Part shown: positions 1-5,806 of the stretch, piece after piece
Layout of the letters: each line of letters begins with the position of its first letter
How positions within the stretch are numbered: position 1 is the stretch's first letter
NCBI GenBank assembly: GCA_016870695.1
Contig: VGAV01000052.1
Location: 1-10,574 of the forward strand
Direction: 5' to 3'
DNA from: Actinomycetota bacterium
GTDB taxonomy: Bacteria; Actinomycetota; Actinomycetes; Actinomycetales; Microbacteriaceae
DNA: 10,574 bases
Translations under genes and position numbers: made by a program
The notes under the pieces: model-generated
The model's database searches: none
What the model saw: only the letters and a program-made list of their open reading frames with translations
Told to the model about the DNA's origin: nothing

Positions 1-174
1 GCGCTCGTGCCGGAGGAGCGCGAGATCGTCGACGACTACGGCACGCCTATCTTCCACATCGGCCCCACCGCCTGGGCGCTCGTGGTCGAGGACCGCGGCG
101 AGACGTTCGTCGTGCGCCACGACGACGGCCGCATCGGCTACTTGCACGACGTCTCCGGCGTCACGCGCGGCTGA
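1..174 (+). CDS. 3' end of an unrecognised protein gene (partial)
   Basis: This is an open frame from the first base of the window to a TGA at 172-174, giving the last 57 residues of a protein whose start lies outside. The visible tail contains short alternating stretches such as IFHIGPTAWALVVEDRGETF and ends GVTRG, which suggests a small beta-rich fold. I see no catalytic motif, membrane segment or cysteine. A strong hairpin follows the stop, and high third-position GC supports real coding. I do not recognise the family; a conserved hypothetical protein upstream of hisD is the best description. It does not resemble the C-terminus of a histidine-pathway enzyme. Confidence 0.6.
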   Translation, partial: ALVPEEREIVDDYGTPIFHIGPTAWALVVEDRGETFVVRHDDGRIGYLHDVSGVTRG

Positions 175-186
175 CCACCTGAGCAG

Positions 187-229
187 CGCCTGCGAGCCGC
201 TCCGCCTCGGGGCGGGCGGCTCGCGGGCG
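187..229 (+). terminator. Long GC-rich hairpin after the upstream gene, without T-tract
   Basis: Arms GCGAGCCGC (192-200) and GCGGCTCGC (216-224) pair perfectly. Inside them CCGCC (202-206) pairs with GGCGG (211-215) around a TCGG tetraloop, with only T201 bulged. Outside, 187-190 pair with 226-229 and T191 wobbles with G225, for about 19 pairs in all. It starts 13 bases after the upstream stop and ends 5 bases before the hisD -10 box. No run of T follows, which is common for high-GC actinobacterial hairpin terminators. The hairpin is seen; its role as terminator is inferred. Confidence 0.65.
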
Positions 230-234
230 GCCGG

Positions 235-249
235 TAGCCTGGACTCATG
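235..249 (+). promoter_or_regulatory. hisD -10 box with probable leaderless start
   Basis: TAGCCT at 235-240 is followed by six bases and then the hisD ATG at 247. This is where transcription would begin if the mRNA were leaderless. There is no purine-rich ribosome binding site before the ATG. No convincing -35 box is seen; that region is occupied by the hairpin. Confidence 0.5.
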
Positions 250-1548
250 CTCCGCACCATCGATCTGCGCGGCCGCGTCCTCACGCCGGCCGAGCTGCTC
301 GCCGCCGTTCCCCGCGCCGATGCCGCGCGCGACGAGGCCCTCGCCACGGCCGCCCGCCTCGTCGACGACGTCGCCGCCCACGGCGAGCAGGCCTTGCGCG
401 ACCAGGCCGAGCGGTTCGACCGCGTGACCGGCCACGCCCTGCGCGTCCCCGCGGAGCACCTCGACGAAGCCCTCGACCAGCTCGCGCCCGAGATCCGCGC
501 CGCGCTCGAAGAGGCCATCCGCCGTGTGCGCACGGCCTCGGCCGCGCAGGTGCCGCCGCCCACGGTCACCGAGATCGGTCCCGGGGCCCGCGTCACGCAG
601 CGCTGGCAGCCGGTGCGCCGCGTGGGCCTCTACGTCCCCGGCGGCAAGGCCGTCTACCCGTCCAGCGTCGTCATGAACGCGGTTCCCGCGCAGGTCGCCG
701 GTGTGCGCGAGGTCGCCCTCGCCTCGCCTCCGCAGGCGGCCTTCGACGGGCGCGTGCACCCCGTGATCCTTGCGGCCGCCCGGCTGCTGGGGGTCACGGA
801 GGTCTACGCGATGGGCGGGGCGGGCGCCATCGGCGCATTCGCCCACGGGGTGTCCGCCATCGGCCTCGACCCGGTCGACGTGGTCACCGGGCCGGGCAAC
901 AACTTCGTGGCATCCGCCAAGCGCGCCGTCGCCGGACGCGTCGGAACCGACTCCGAGGCCGGTGCCACCGAGATCCTCGTCGTCGCCGACGCCTCGGCCG
1001 ACCCCGGTCTCGTCGCCGCCGACCTGGTCAGCCAGGCCGAGCACGACGAGCAGGCGTCCGCCGTCCTCGTGACGGACGACCCCGCGCTGGCCGACGCCGT
1101 GCGCGCCGCGCTGCCGGAGCGCGTCGCGGCGACGCGGCACAGCGCCCGCGTGACGACCGCGTTCGACGGGCCGCAGTCGGCCGTCGTCCTCGTCGACGAC
1201 ATCGCGCAGGCGACGGCATTCAGCAACGCCTACGCGCCGGAGCACCTGGAGCTGCACCTGTCCGACCCGCGTCCCGAGGACTTCGTGCACGCGGGCGCGG
1301 TGTTCGTCGGCCCGTACACGCCGGTCAGCCTCGGCGACTACCTCGCCGGCAGCAACCACGTCCTGCCGACCGGGGGACAGGCGCGGTACAGCTCCGGTCT
1401 GTCCGCCGCGACCTTCCTGCGCCCGCAGCAGGTCGTGGAGTACGACCGGGACGCGCTGGCGGCGGTCCGGGATGCCATCGTCACCCTCGCCGAGGCCGAG
1501 GCCCTGCCCGCACACGGCGAGGCCGTCACCGCGCGCTTTCCGGCGTAG
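247..1548 (+). CDS. hisD: Histidinol dehydrogenase
   Basis: This cytosolic, zinc-dependent enzyme carries out the last two steps of histidine biosynthesis, oxidising L-histidinol to L-histidine with two NAD+. The 433-residue length is normal for the family. Visible signatures are VGLYVPGGKAVYPSSV (126-141), the TGPGNN loop (214-219), SQAEHDEQA (262-270) and NAYAPEHLE (327-335). By alignment to the E. coli enzyme, Glu332 and His333 are the acid-base pair, and Gln263, His266, Asp364 and His423 are the zinc ligands; all are present. The ATG was chosen because the N-terminus MLRTIDLRG is typical and a -10 box sits six bases before it. No other his gene is in view. The gene ends 12 bases before nrdR, and its stop codon lies inside the putative nrdR -10 box. 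Confidence 0.97.
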   Translation: MLRTIDLRGRVLTPAELLAAVPRADAARDEALATAARLVDDVAAHGEQALRDQAERFDRVTGHALRVPAEHLDEALDQLAPEIRAALEEAIRRVRTASAAQVPPPTVTEIGPGARVTQRWQPVRRVGLYVPGGKAVYPSSVVMNAVPAQVAGVREVALASPPQAAFDGRVHPVILAAARLLGVTEVYAMGGAGAIGAFAHGVSAIGLDPVDVVTGPGNNFVASAKRAVAGRVGTDSEAGATEILVVADASADPGLVAADLVSQAEHDEQASAVLVTDDPALADAVRAALPERVAATRHSARVTTAFDGPQSAVVLVDDIAQATAFSNAYAPEHLELHLSDPRPEDFVHAGAVFVGPYTPVSLGDYLAGSNHVLPTGGQARYSSGLSAATFLRPQQVVEYDRDALAAVRDAIVTLAEAEALPAHGEAVTARFPA

Positions 1549-1563
1549 TCTGGCGATCCCATG
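1546..1563 (+). promoter_or_regulatory. nrdR -10 box overlapping the hisD stop codon
   Basis: TAGTCT at 1546-1551 begins with the hisD TAG stop codon and lies nine bases before the nrdR ATG, with no ribosome binding site between them. This suggests a leaderless or nearly leaderless nrdR transcript in addition to read-through from hisD. The -35 region is weak: CCGTCA at 1523-1528 matches 3 of 6 bases with a 17-bp spacer. It is inferred from spacing only. Confidence 0.4.
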
Positions 1564-2046
1564 CATTGTCCCTTCTGCCGGAACCCGGACTCTCGGGTCA
1601 TCGACTCGCGCACGAGCGACGACGGTCTCAGCATCCGTCGTCGTCGGCAGTGCCCGAAGTGCGGTGGGCGGTTCTCGACCGTCGAGACGGCGAGCCTGAA
1701 CGTCATCAAGCGGTCCGGGGTCGTCGAGCCGTTCAGCCGCGAGAAGGTCGTCTCGGGGGTGCGGAAGGCCTGCCAGGGCCGTCCCGTCACGGACGCGGAC
1801 CTGGCGATGCTCGCGCAACAGGTCGAGGAGGCGATCCGGCAGACGGGGTCGTCGCAGATCGAGGCCAACGAGATCGGCCTGTCGATCCTCGGCCCCCTCC
1901 GCGAGCTCGACGAGGTGGCCTACCTGCGCTTCGCGAGCGTGTACCAGGCGTTCGAGTCGCTGGACGACTTCGACGCGGCGATCGCGCAGCTGCGCGCGGA
2001 CCACGCCGCCCGCGCGGCCGCCCGCCCCGTCCCGGCCGCGGACTGA
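1561..2046 (+). CDS. nrdR: Transcriptional repressor NrdR
   Basis: NrdR is a nucleotide-sensing repressor that binds paired NrdR boxes upstream of ribonucleotide reductase genes. The N-terminal zinc ribbon is intact: Cys3-x2-Cys6 and Cys31-x2-Cys34, with the basic stretch [17 protein letters not shown] between and after them. The ATP-cone domain follows from about residue 46 to 136 ([17 protein letters not shown] onward), ending in the usual [11 protein letters not shown] segment. The 161-residue length is slightly above the usual 150 because of an Ala/Pro/Arg-rich tail that is probably disordered. The ATG is fixed by the conserved start MHCPFC. No ribonucleotide reductase gene and no obvious NrdR box lie in this window, so its targets are elsewhere. 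It sits between hisD and pyrD, an arrangement I take as typical housekeeping synteny. Confidence 0.96.
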   Translation: MHCPFCRNPDSRVIDSRTSDDGLSIRRRRQCPKCGGRFSTVETASLNVIKRSGVVEPFSREKVVSGVRKACQGRPVTDADLAMLAQQVEEAIRQTGSSQIEANEIGLSILGPLRELDEVAYLRFASVYQAFESLDDFDAAIAQLRADHAARAAARPVPAAD

Positions 2047-2087
2047 CGCCGGCCCCGGCCCGGGGGTTCTCGCCCGGGACGGTCCAG

Positions 2088-2103
2088 TACCCTGGCGGTG
2101 ATG
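2088..2103 (+). promoter_or_regulatory. pyrD -10 box with probable leaderless start
   Basis: TACCCT at 2088-2093 is separated by seven bases from the ATG at 2101, the spacing expected for a transcript beginning at the start codon. No ribosome binding site precedes the ATG. The -35 region is poor. A 6-bp CCCGGG inverted repeat (2059-2064 with 2073-2078) lies just upstream. This spacing favours ATG 2101 over the in-frame GTG at 2098. Confidence 0.45.
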
Positions 2104-3126
2104 TATCCCCTCCTCTTCCGCACGGTCCTCGCCCGCATGGATCCGGAGCGCGCGCACCACCTCGGCGCTCTCGTCATCCGTGCCATCGGTCTTCCGCCCG
2201 TCGCCGCCGTTGCGCGGCGCCTGACCGCGCCCGCCCCCGGCGCCGAGGTGCACGCCCTGGGCCTGCGCTTCGACTCGCCGTTCGGCGTGGCCGCCGGGTT
2301 CGACAAGAACGTCACGATGGGCAAGGGCCTGCACGCCCTCGGCTTCGGACACGTCGAGGTCGGCACGATCACGGCGCTGCCGCAGCCGGGCAATCCGAAG
2401 CCGCGCCTGTTCCGCCTCGTCGCCGACCGCGCCGTCATCAATCGGATGGGGTTCAACAACGACGGCGCCGCCGTCGCCGCACGCCGACTGCGGTCGCTGC
2501 GCCGCTCGCGTCGCCGCCCGGTCCTCGGGGTCAACATCGGCAAGAGCCGCGCCGTCGCCGTCGAGGACGCGACCACCGACTACGTCCGCAGCGCCCGTCT
2601 GCTCGCACCGCTGGCCGACTACCTCGTCGTCAACGTCTCCTCGCCGAACACCCCCGGCCTGCGGGGTCTGCAGGCGGTCGAGACGCTCCGTCCGCTGCTG
2701 ACCGCGGTCCGGGATGCCGCCGGCTCGACGCCGCTCCTCGTGAAGATCGCCCCGGATCTCGCGGACGACGAGGTGCAGGACATCGCACGTCTGGCGGTGG
2801 ACACCGGACTCGCCGGGATCATCGCGACGAACACGACGATCGCGCGCACAGGACTGACGGCGGACCCGGCCGCGGTGGAGGCGATGGGCGCCGGCGGGCT
2901 GTCCGGCGAGCCGCTGAAGGCGCGCGCGCTCGAGGTGCTGCGCCTGGTGCGCGCCGCGGTCCCGTCGGAGTTCGTCGTCGTCTCGGCCGGGGGAGTCGAC
3001 ACGGCCGCGGACGTCCGCGCGCGTCTCGCCGCCGGGGCGACGCTCGTCCAGGGCTACACCGCGTTCCTGTACCGCGGGCCGCTCTGGGCGCGGCAGATCA
3101 ACCGCGGTCTCGCCCGCGGACGCTGA
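2101..3126 (+). CDS. pyrD: Dihydroorotate dehydrogenase, quinone-linked (class 2)
   Basis: PyrD is a peripheral membrane flavoenzyme that oxidises dihydroorotate to orotate in pyrimidine synthesis, passing electrons to the quinone pool. The protein has 341 residues, normal for class 2. It starts with the amphipathic membrane-binding helix (MYPLLFRTVLARMDPERAHH). Then come FGVAAGFDKN (61-70), EVGTITALPQPGNPKPRLFR (86-105), NRMGFNN (114-120), NVSSPNTPGLRGLQ (178-191), LVKIAPDL (213-220), ATNTTI (242-247) and the phosphate-binding end SAGGV followed by GYTAFLYRGP. The Ser180/Ser181 pair contains the catalytic serine that marks class 2; class 1 has cysteine. The N-terminal helix and long PGNPKPR loop also indicate class 2. 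ATG was preferred to GTG 2098, which would add one Met. It ends at a shared terminator. Confidence 0.96.
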   Translation: MYPLLFRTVLARMDPERAHHLGALVIRAIGLPPVAAVARRLTAPAPGAEVHALGLRFDSPFGVAAGFDKNVTMGKGLHALGFGHVEVGTITALPQPGNPKPRLFRLVADRAVINRMGFNNDGAAVAARRLRSLRRSRRRPVLGVNIGKSRAVAVEDATTDYVRSARLLAPLADYLVVNVSSPNTPGLRGLQAVETLRPLLTAVRDAAGSTPLLVKIAPDLADDEVQDIARLAVDTGLAGIIATNTTIARTGLTADPAAVEAMGAGGLSGEPLKARALEVLRLVRAAVPSEFVVVSAGGVDTAADVRARLAAGATLVQGYTAFLYRGPLWARQINRGLARGR

Positions 3127-3132
3127 GCCGGG

Positions 3133-3176
3133 AGACGGAAGCGGCGCGCCCCCGAGGGGACGCGCCGCTTCCGTCT
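3133..3176. terminator. Two-way terminator between convergent pyrD and DUF3043 genes
   Basis: A perfect 16-bp inverted repeat joins 3133-3148 (AGACGGAAGCGGCGCG) and 3161-3176. The loop can fold further, CCCC (3149-3152) pairing with GGGG (3156-3159) around CGA, leaving A3160 bulged. It starts 6 bases after the pyrD stop and ends 10 bases from the stop of the opposing gene. Neither side has a clear T-run. The structure is certain from sequence; termination in both directions is inferred from position. Confidence 0.8.
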
Positions 3177-3186
3177 GTCCGGGGAC

Positions 3187-3759
3187 TCAGACCGGGTACT
3201 GCCCGCGCTTGACCTGTGCCTTCGGCAGGCGCATGAAACGCATCTGCACCGTGCGCATCGACGCGTACCAGCCGAGGCCCTTCTCGACCTTGGTCTCGCC
3301 GAACTTCTCCTTGGCGGCCCGCTTGACGCGGATGGAGGTGATGATCATGTCGCCCACGACGAACAGGATGAAGATCCACAGCGCGACGAACGACCAGTAC
3401 TGGAAGAAGCCGACGGGGATGAGCGTGGCCACGATGACGAGGATCATGAACGGCATCACGCCCTCGCCGAGGTGCCACCCGGCGTCGACGAAATCGCGGG
3501 CGAAGCGGCGCTGCGGGCCCTTGTCGCGGACGGGGAGGTAGCGCTCCTCGCCGGCGGCCATGCCGACGCGCGCCTTCTCACGCTGTGCGGCGAGCTCGGC
3601 TCGCGCACGCTGCTTCGCCTCCTTGGTGTCGGCGACGAGGGGACGCCGACGCGCCGCCTCCTGCTCGGCGCGCGACGGCGTCGCGCGGCCCTTGCCCGAA
3701 CCGAGGTCCGTCGGCTGGACGGGGGTGTCGTTGGGGGCGGGGGCGGATGACTTGGCCAC
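3187..3759 (-). CDS. DUF3043 family membrane protein of unknown function
   Basis: This 190-residue protein matches my memory of the actinobacterial DUF3043 family, which has no known function. Residues 1-80 are charged and low in hydrophobicity (AKSSAPAPNDTPVQPTDLG, then a Glu/Arg/Ala-rich helix around 30-65). Next comes RYLPVRDKGPQRRFARDFVD (73-92), the most conserved-looking part. Two membrane helices follow, about 101-119 and 123-143, and then a basic tail (RVKRAAKEKFGETKVEKGLGWYASMRTVQMRFMRLPKAQVKRG). Both ends should face the cytoplasm. The frame stays open far upstream into the opposite-strand peptidase gene. GTG at 3759 was chosen because it gives the family-like start VAKSSAPAP, has GAGG at a suitable distance upstream, and leaves a sensible divergent promoter. 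Role unknown. Confidence 0.85.
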   Translation of the reverse strand: MAKSSAPAPNDTPVQPTDLGSGKGRATPSRAEQEAARRRPLVADTKEAKQRARAELAAQREKARVGMAAGEERYLPVRDKGPQRRFARDFVDAGWHLGEGVMPFMILVIVATLIPVGFFQYWSFVALWIFILFVVGDMIITSIRVKRAAKEKFGETKVEKGLGWYASMRTVQMRFMRLPKAQVKRGQYPV

Positions 3760-3791
3760 GGGAAACCTCGGGGATCGCTGATCGGGAGACT

Positions 3792-3807
3792 TAAGATTAC
3801 CCGCATG
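3792..3807 (+). promoter_or_regulatory. M20 peptidase -10 box with probable leaderless start
   Basis: TAAGAT at 3792-3797 is the best -10 box in the window and lies seven bases before the ATG at 3805, fitting leaderless transcription. No ribosome binding site is present. The -35 region is weak. Its last four bases are shared with the first part of a -10 box on the other strand. Confidence 0.55.
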
Positions 3808-3823
3808 ACCCTCGACCTGTCCC
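3794..3823 (-). promoter_or_regulatory. Promoter of the DUF3043 gene, overlapping the M20 promoter
   Basis: Read on the minus strand, TAATCT (3799 down to 3794) is a good -10 box. GGGACA (3823 down to 3818) matches four of six bases of a -35 box with an 18-bp spacer. Transcription would begin near 3787 and give a leader of about 28 nt containing GAGG before the GTG. The -35 lies inside the first codons of the M20 gene. Confidence 0.5.
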
Positions 3824-5199
3824 GGCAGGATGCTGTGCGTGAGGCCGCATCCGCCGGCATCCCCACCGCTCTCGCCGACCTCGGCGCCCTCGTCCGCATC
3901 CCTTCCATCGCCTGGCCGGCGTTCGACCAGTCCGCCGTCGTCCGCAGCGCCGAGACGGTGGCCGAGCTCGTGCGCGGCACCGGCGTCTTCGACCGGGTCG
4001 AGGTGGCCCGCGCCGGCATCCCCGGCACCGACGAAGTCGGCCAGCCCGCCGTCCTGGCATCCCGTGCCGCCCGCAACGGGCGCCCGACCGTCCTGCTCTA
4101 CGCCCACCACGACGTCCAGCCCCCGGGAGACGACGAGCTGTGGGAGTCGCCGCCGTTCGAGCCGACCGTCCGCGACGGCCGCCTGTACGGTCGCGGAGCA
4201 GCCGACGACAAGGCCGGCGTCATGGCGCACGTCGCGGCCGTCCGCGCGGTGAGCGAGGCGCTCGGCGACGACCTCGACCTCGGCATCGCCGTGTTCATCG
4301 AGGGCGAGGAGGAGTACGGCTCCCGCTCGTTCGGCCAGTTCCTCTCCGACCACGCCGACGTGCTCCGCTCCGACGTGATCGTCGTGGCCGACTCGGGCAA
4401 CTGGGACGAGCGCACCCCCGCGCTCACGGTCTCCCTGCGCGGCAACGCCCGGTTCACGCTGACGGTGCGCACCCTGGACCACGCGTCCCACTCGGGCATG
4501 CTGGGCGGCGCGGTCCCCGACGCGATGCTCGCGACCGTCAAGCTCCTCGCGACGCTGTGGGACGACGACGGCGCGGTCGCGGTGGAGGGGCTGCACGAGC
4601 GCGACGCCGAGACGCCCGCCTACGACGAGCAGACCCTCCGCGCCGAGTCGGGACTCCTCGACGGGGTCTCGCCTATCGGCCGCGGCACGATCCTCAGCCG
4701 GATGTGGAACAAGCCGTCGATCACCATCACCGGAATGGATGCCACCTCCGTCGAGGCCGCGTCCAACACCCTGGCCCCGCAGACCCGCGTCGTCATCAGC
4801 GCGCGCGTCGCCCCCGGGCAGAAGGCCGAGGAGGCGTTCGCGGCGATCGAGGCGCACCTGCGCGCGCACGCGCCGTTCGGCGCGCACCTCGAGTTCACCG
4901 ACGTCGACTGCGGTGACGCGTTCCTCGTCGACACTTCGGGCTACGCGGTGGAGGACGTCCGCGCCGCGTTCGCCGACGGCTACGGGGTCGAGTCCGTCGA
5001 CGTGGGCGTGGGCGGGTCGATCCCGTTCATCGCCGACCTCGTTGCGGAGTTCCCCGGCGCGCAGATCCTGGTCACCGGTGTGGAGGACCCCCACTCGCGC
5101 GCCCACAGCCCGAACGAGTCGCTGCACCTGGACACCTTCCGCAACGCCGTCGTGTCCGAGGCGCTGCTCCTGGCCCGGCTGAACGAGCGGTCGGCGTGA
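3805..5199 (+). CDS. M20 family metallodipeptidase / peptidase
   Basis: This is a probable cytosolic di-zinc exopeptidase of the M20 family, closest in motif style to carnosinase/Xaa-dipeptidase members; the true substrate cannot be told from sequence. Over 464 residues all metal and catalytic positions are visible: His101 and Asp103 in LLYAHHDVQPPGDD, Asp134 in LYGRGAADDKAG, Glu169 (general base) and Glu170 in FIEGEEEYGS, Asp196 in VVADSGNW, and His434 in VEDPHSRAHSPNES. The small lid/dimerisation domain spans about 205-325 and includes DHASHSGMLGGAVPDA. No signal peptide is seen. The ATG is supported by the -10 box seven bases upstream. Neighbours (DUF3043, erpA) do not indicate a pathway. 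Names such as succinyl-diaminopimelate desuccinylase are less likely, because the EGEEEYGS and WESPPFEP elements fit dipeptidases better. Confidence 0.92.
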   Translation: MTLDLSRQDAVREAASAGIPTALADLGALVRIPSIAWPAFDQSAVVRSAETVAELVRGTGVFDRVEVARAGIPGTDEVGQPAVLASRAARNGRPTVLLYAHHDVQPPGDDELWESPPFEPTVRDGRLYGRGAADDKAGVMAHVAAVRAVSEALGDDLDLGIAVFIEGEEEYGSRSFGQFLSDHADVLRSDVIVVADSGNWDERTPALTVSLRGNARFTLTVRTLDHASHSGMLGGAVPDAMLATVKLLATLWDDDGAVAVEGLHERDAETPAYDEQTLRAESGLLDGVSPIGRGTILSRMWNKPSITITGMDATSVEAASNTLAPQTRVVISARVAPGQKAEEAFAAIEAHLRAHAPFGAHLEFTDVDCGDAFLVDTSGYAVEDVRAAFADGYGVESVDVGVGGSIPFIADLVAEFPGAQILVTGVEDPHSRAHSPNESLHLDTFRNAVVSEALLLARLNERSA

Positions 5200-5227
5200 T
5201 CTCGGGCCGATCCGGGCGCGGCGGGCG

Positions 5228-5265
5228 TAGACTCGGGAGCGTCCGCGTCCGATCCATCCGAAGGG
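5228..5265 (+). promoter_or_regulatory. erpA -10 box and ribosome binding site
   Basis: TAGACT at 5228-5233 is a good -10 box, identical to that of ctaC. GAAGGG at 5260-5265 is a ribosome binding site seven bases before the ATG at 5273, giving a leader of roughly 33 nt. The -35 region is not convincing. No Fe-S regulator site was recognised. Confidence 0.45.
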
Positions 5266-5272
5266 CTTCGTC

Positions 5273-5638
5273 ATGACCGACACCACCCTGTCGTCCGCCC
5301 CCGCCACCCGTGAGCACGGCGTCGCCCTGTCCGACGCCGCCGCCGACAAGGTCAAGAGCCTGCTCTCGCAGGAGGGCCGCGACGACCTGCGTCTGCGCGT
5401 CGCCGTCCAGCCGGGCGGATGCTCCGGACTCATCTACCAGCTCTACTTCGACGAGCGATACCTCGACGGCGACAAGGTCGTCGACTTCGACGGCGTCGAG
5501 GTCATCGTGGACGACATGAGCGTGCCGTACCTCGACGGTGCGAGCATCGACTTCAAGGACACGATCTCGGAGCAGGGCTTCACGATCGACAACCCCAACG
5601 CGCAGGGCTCCTGCGCCTGCGGCGACAGCTTCCACTGA
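5273..5638 (+). CDS. erpA: A-type iron-sulfur cluster carrier, ErpA/HesB/IscA family
   Basis: A-type carriers hold an Fe-S cluster on three conserved cysteines and pass it to apo-enzymes in the cytoplasm. All three are present in this 121-residue protein: Cys50 in VQPGGCSGLIYQLYFD, and Cys114 and Cys116 in the C-terminal QGSCACGDSFH. The usual pattern is Cys-Gly-Cys; here the middle residue is Ala, which I believe is common in actinobacterial members. Before the fold there is an extension of about 15 residues (MTDTTLSSAPATREHG). The start is supported by GAAGGG seven bases upstream. It stands alone between its own promoter and a terminator. The neighbouring oxidase genes use haem and copper, not Fe-S, but the bc1 partner complex of that pathway does need Fe-S clusters. 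The erpA label is family-level; HesB or SufA-like is equally fair. Confidence 0.9.
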   Translation: MTDTTLSSAPATREHGVALSDAAADKVKSLLSQEGRDDLRLRVAVQPGGCSGLIYQLYFDERYLDGDKVVDFDGVEVIVDDMSVPYLDGASIDFKDTISEQGFTIDNPNAQGSCACGDSFH

Positions 5639-5674
5639 CGCCCGACGGGCCCGGCGTCCTCGCCGATTCGACAG

Positions 5675-5715
5675 CCCCCGGAACCGCGGATCACACCGTG
5701 GATTCCGGGGGTTTT
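5675..5715 (+). terminator. Intrinsic terminator after erpA
   Basis: CCCCCGGAA (5675-5683) pairs with TTCCGGGGG (5703-5711). The stem continues inward for six more pairs (5684-5689 with 5696-5701, one G-T pair) with A5702 bulged and a six-base ATCACA loop. TTTT follows at 5712-5715. A stem of 15 pairs plus a T-run is the clearest rho-independent terminator here, and it separates erpA from ctaC. Confidence 0.9.
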
Positions 5716-5757
5716 CGATGTCTCGGTGCTGGACGATTGGCCTGAGGACCCTAGGAG

Positions 5758-5782
5758 GTTGCTCTAGACTGTCGAGAGCAAC
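5758..5782 (+). promoter_or_regulatory. 25-bp dyad over the ctaC -10 box (candidate operator)
   Basis: GTTGCTCT (5758-5765) is the exact reverse complement of AGAGCAAC (5775-5782). The nine bases between are also symmetric except one pair (A5766/G5774), so 11 of 12 pairs match about T5770. The -10 box TAGACT (5765-5770) lies inside, and the expected start of transcription (about 5777) falls in the right arm. That is the layout of a repressor operator. A ribosome binding site GGAAAGG (5794-5800) follows before the GTG at 5807. No -35 at normal spacing is convincing; TTGGCC at 5737-5742 is 22 bp away. The dyad is seen; the operator role is inferred. Confidence 0.55.
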
Positions 5783-5806
5783 ATCCCTGACTCGGAAAGG
5801 TGCATT

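Noticed and set aside
1521..1529. Another copy of GGCCGTCAC within hisD
   Set aside because: It encodes in-frame Glu-Ala-Val-Thr codons near the hisD end and has no other similarity to the 30-bp unit, so it is most likely chance.
2059..2078. CCCGGG/CCCGGG inverted repeat as a terminator of nrdR
   Set aside because: Only six pairs with an eight-base loop and no T-run; such repeats arise easily at this GC content.
1566..3212. 548-residue plus-strand open frame across nrdR and pyrD
   Set aside because: It is an Arg/Pro/Gly-rich shadow of two well-supported genes in another frame.
3187..5433. 748-residue open frame on the minus strand through the M20 gene
   Set aside because: Only the last 190 codons (from GTG 3759) are a plausible protein. 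The rest is antisense to a peptidase with all catalytic motifs intact and is stop-free because of high GC.
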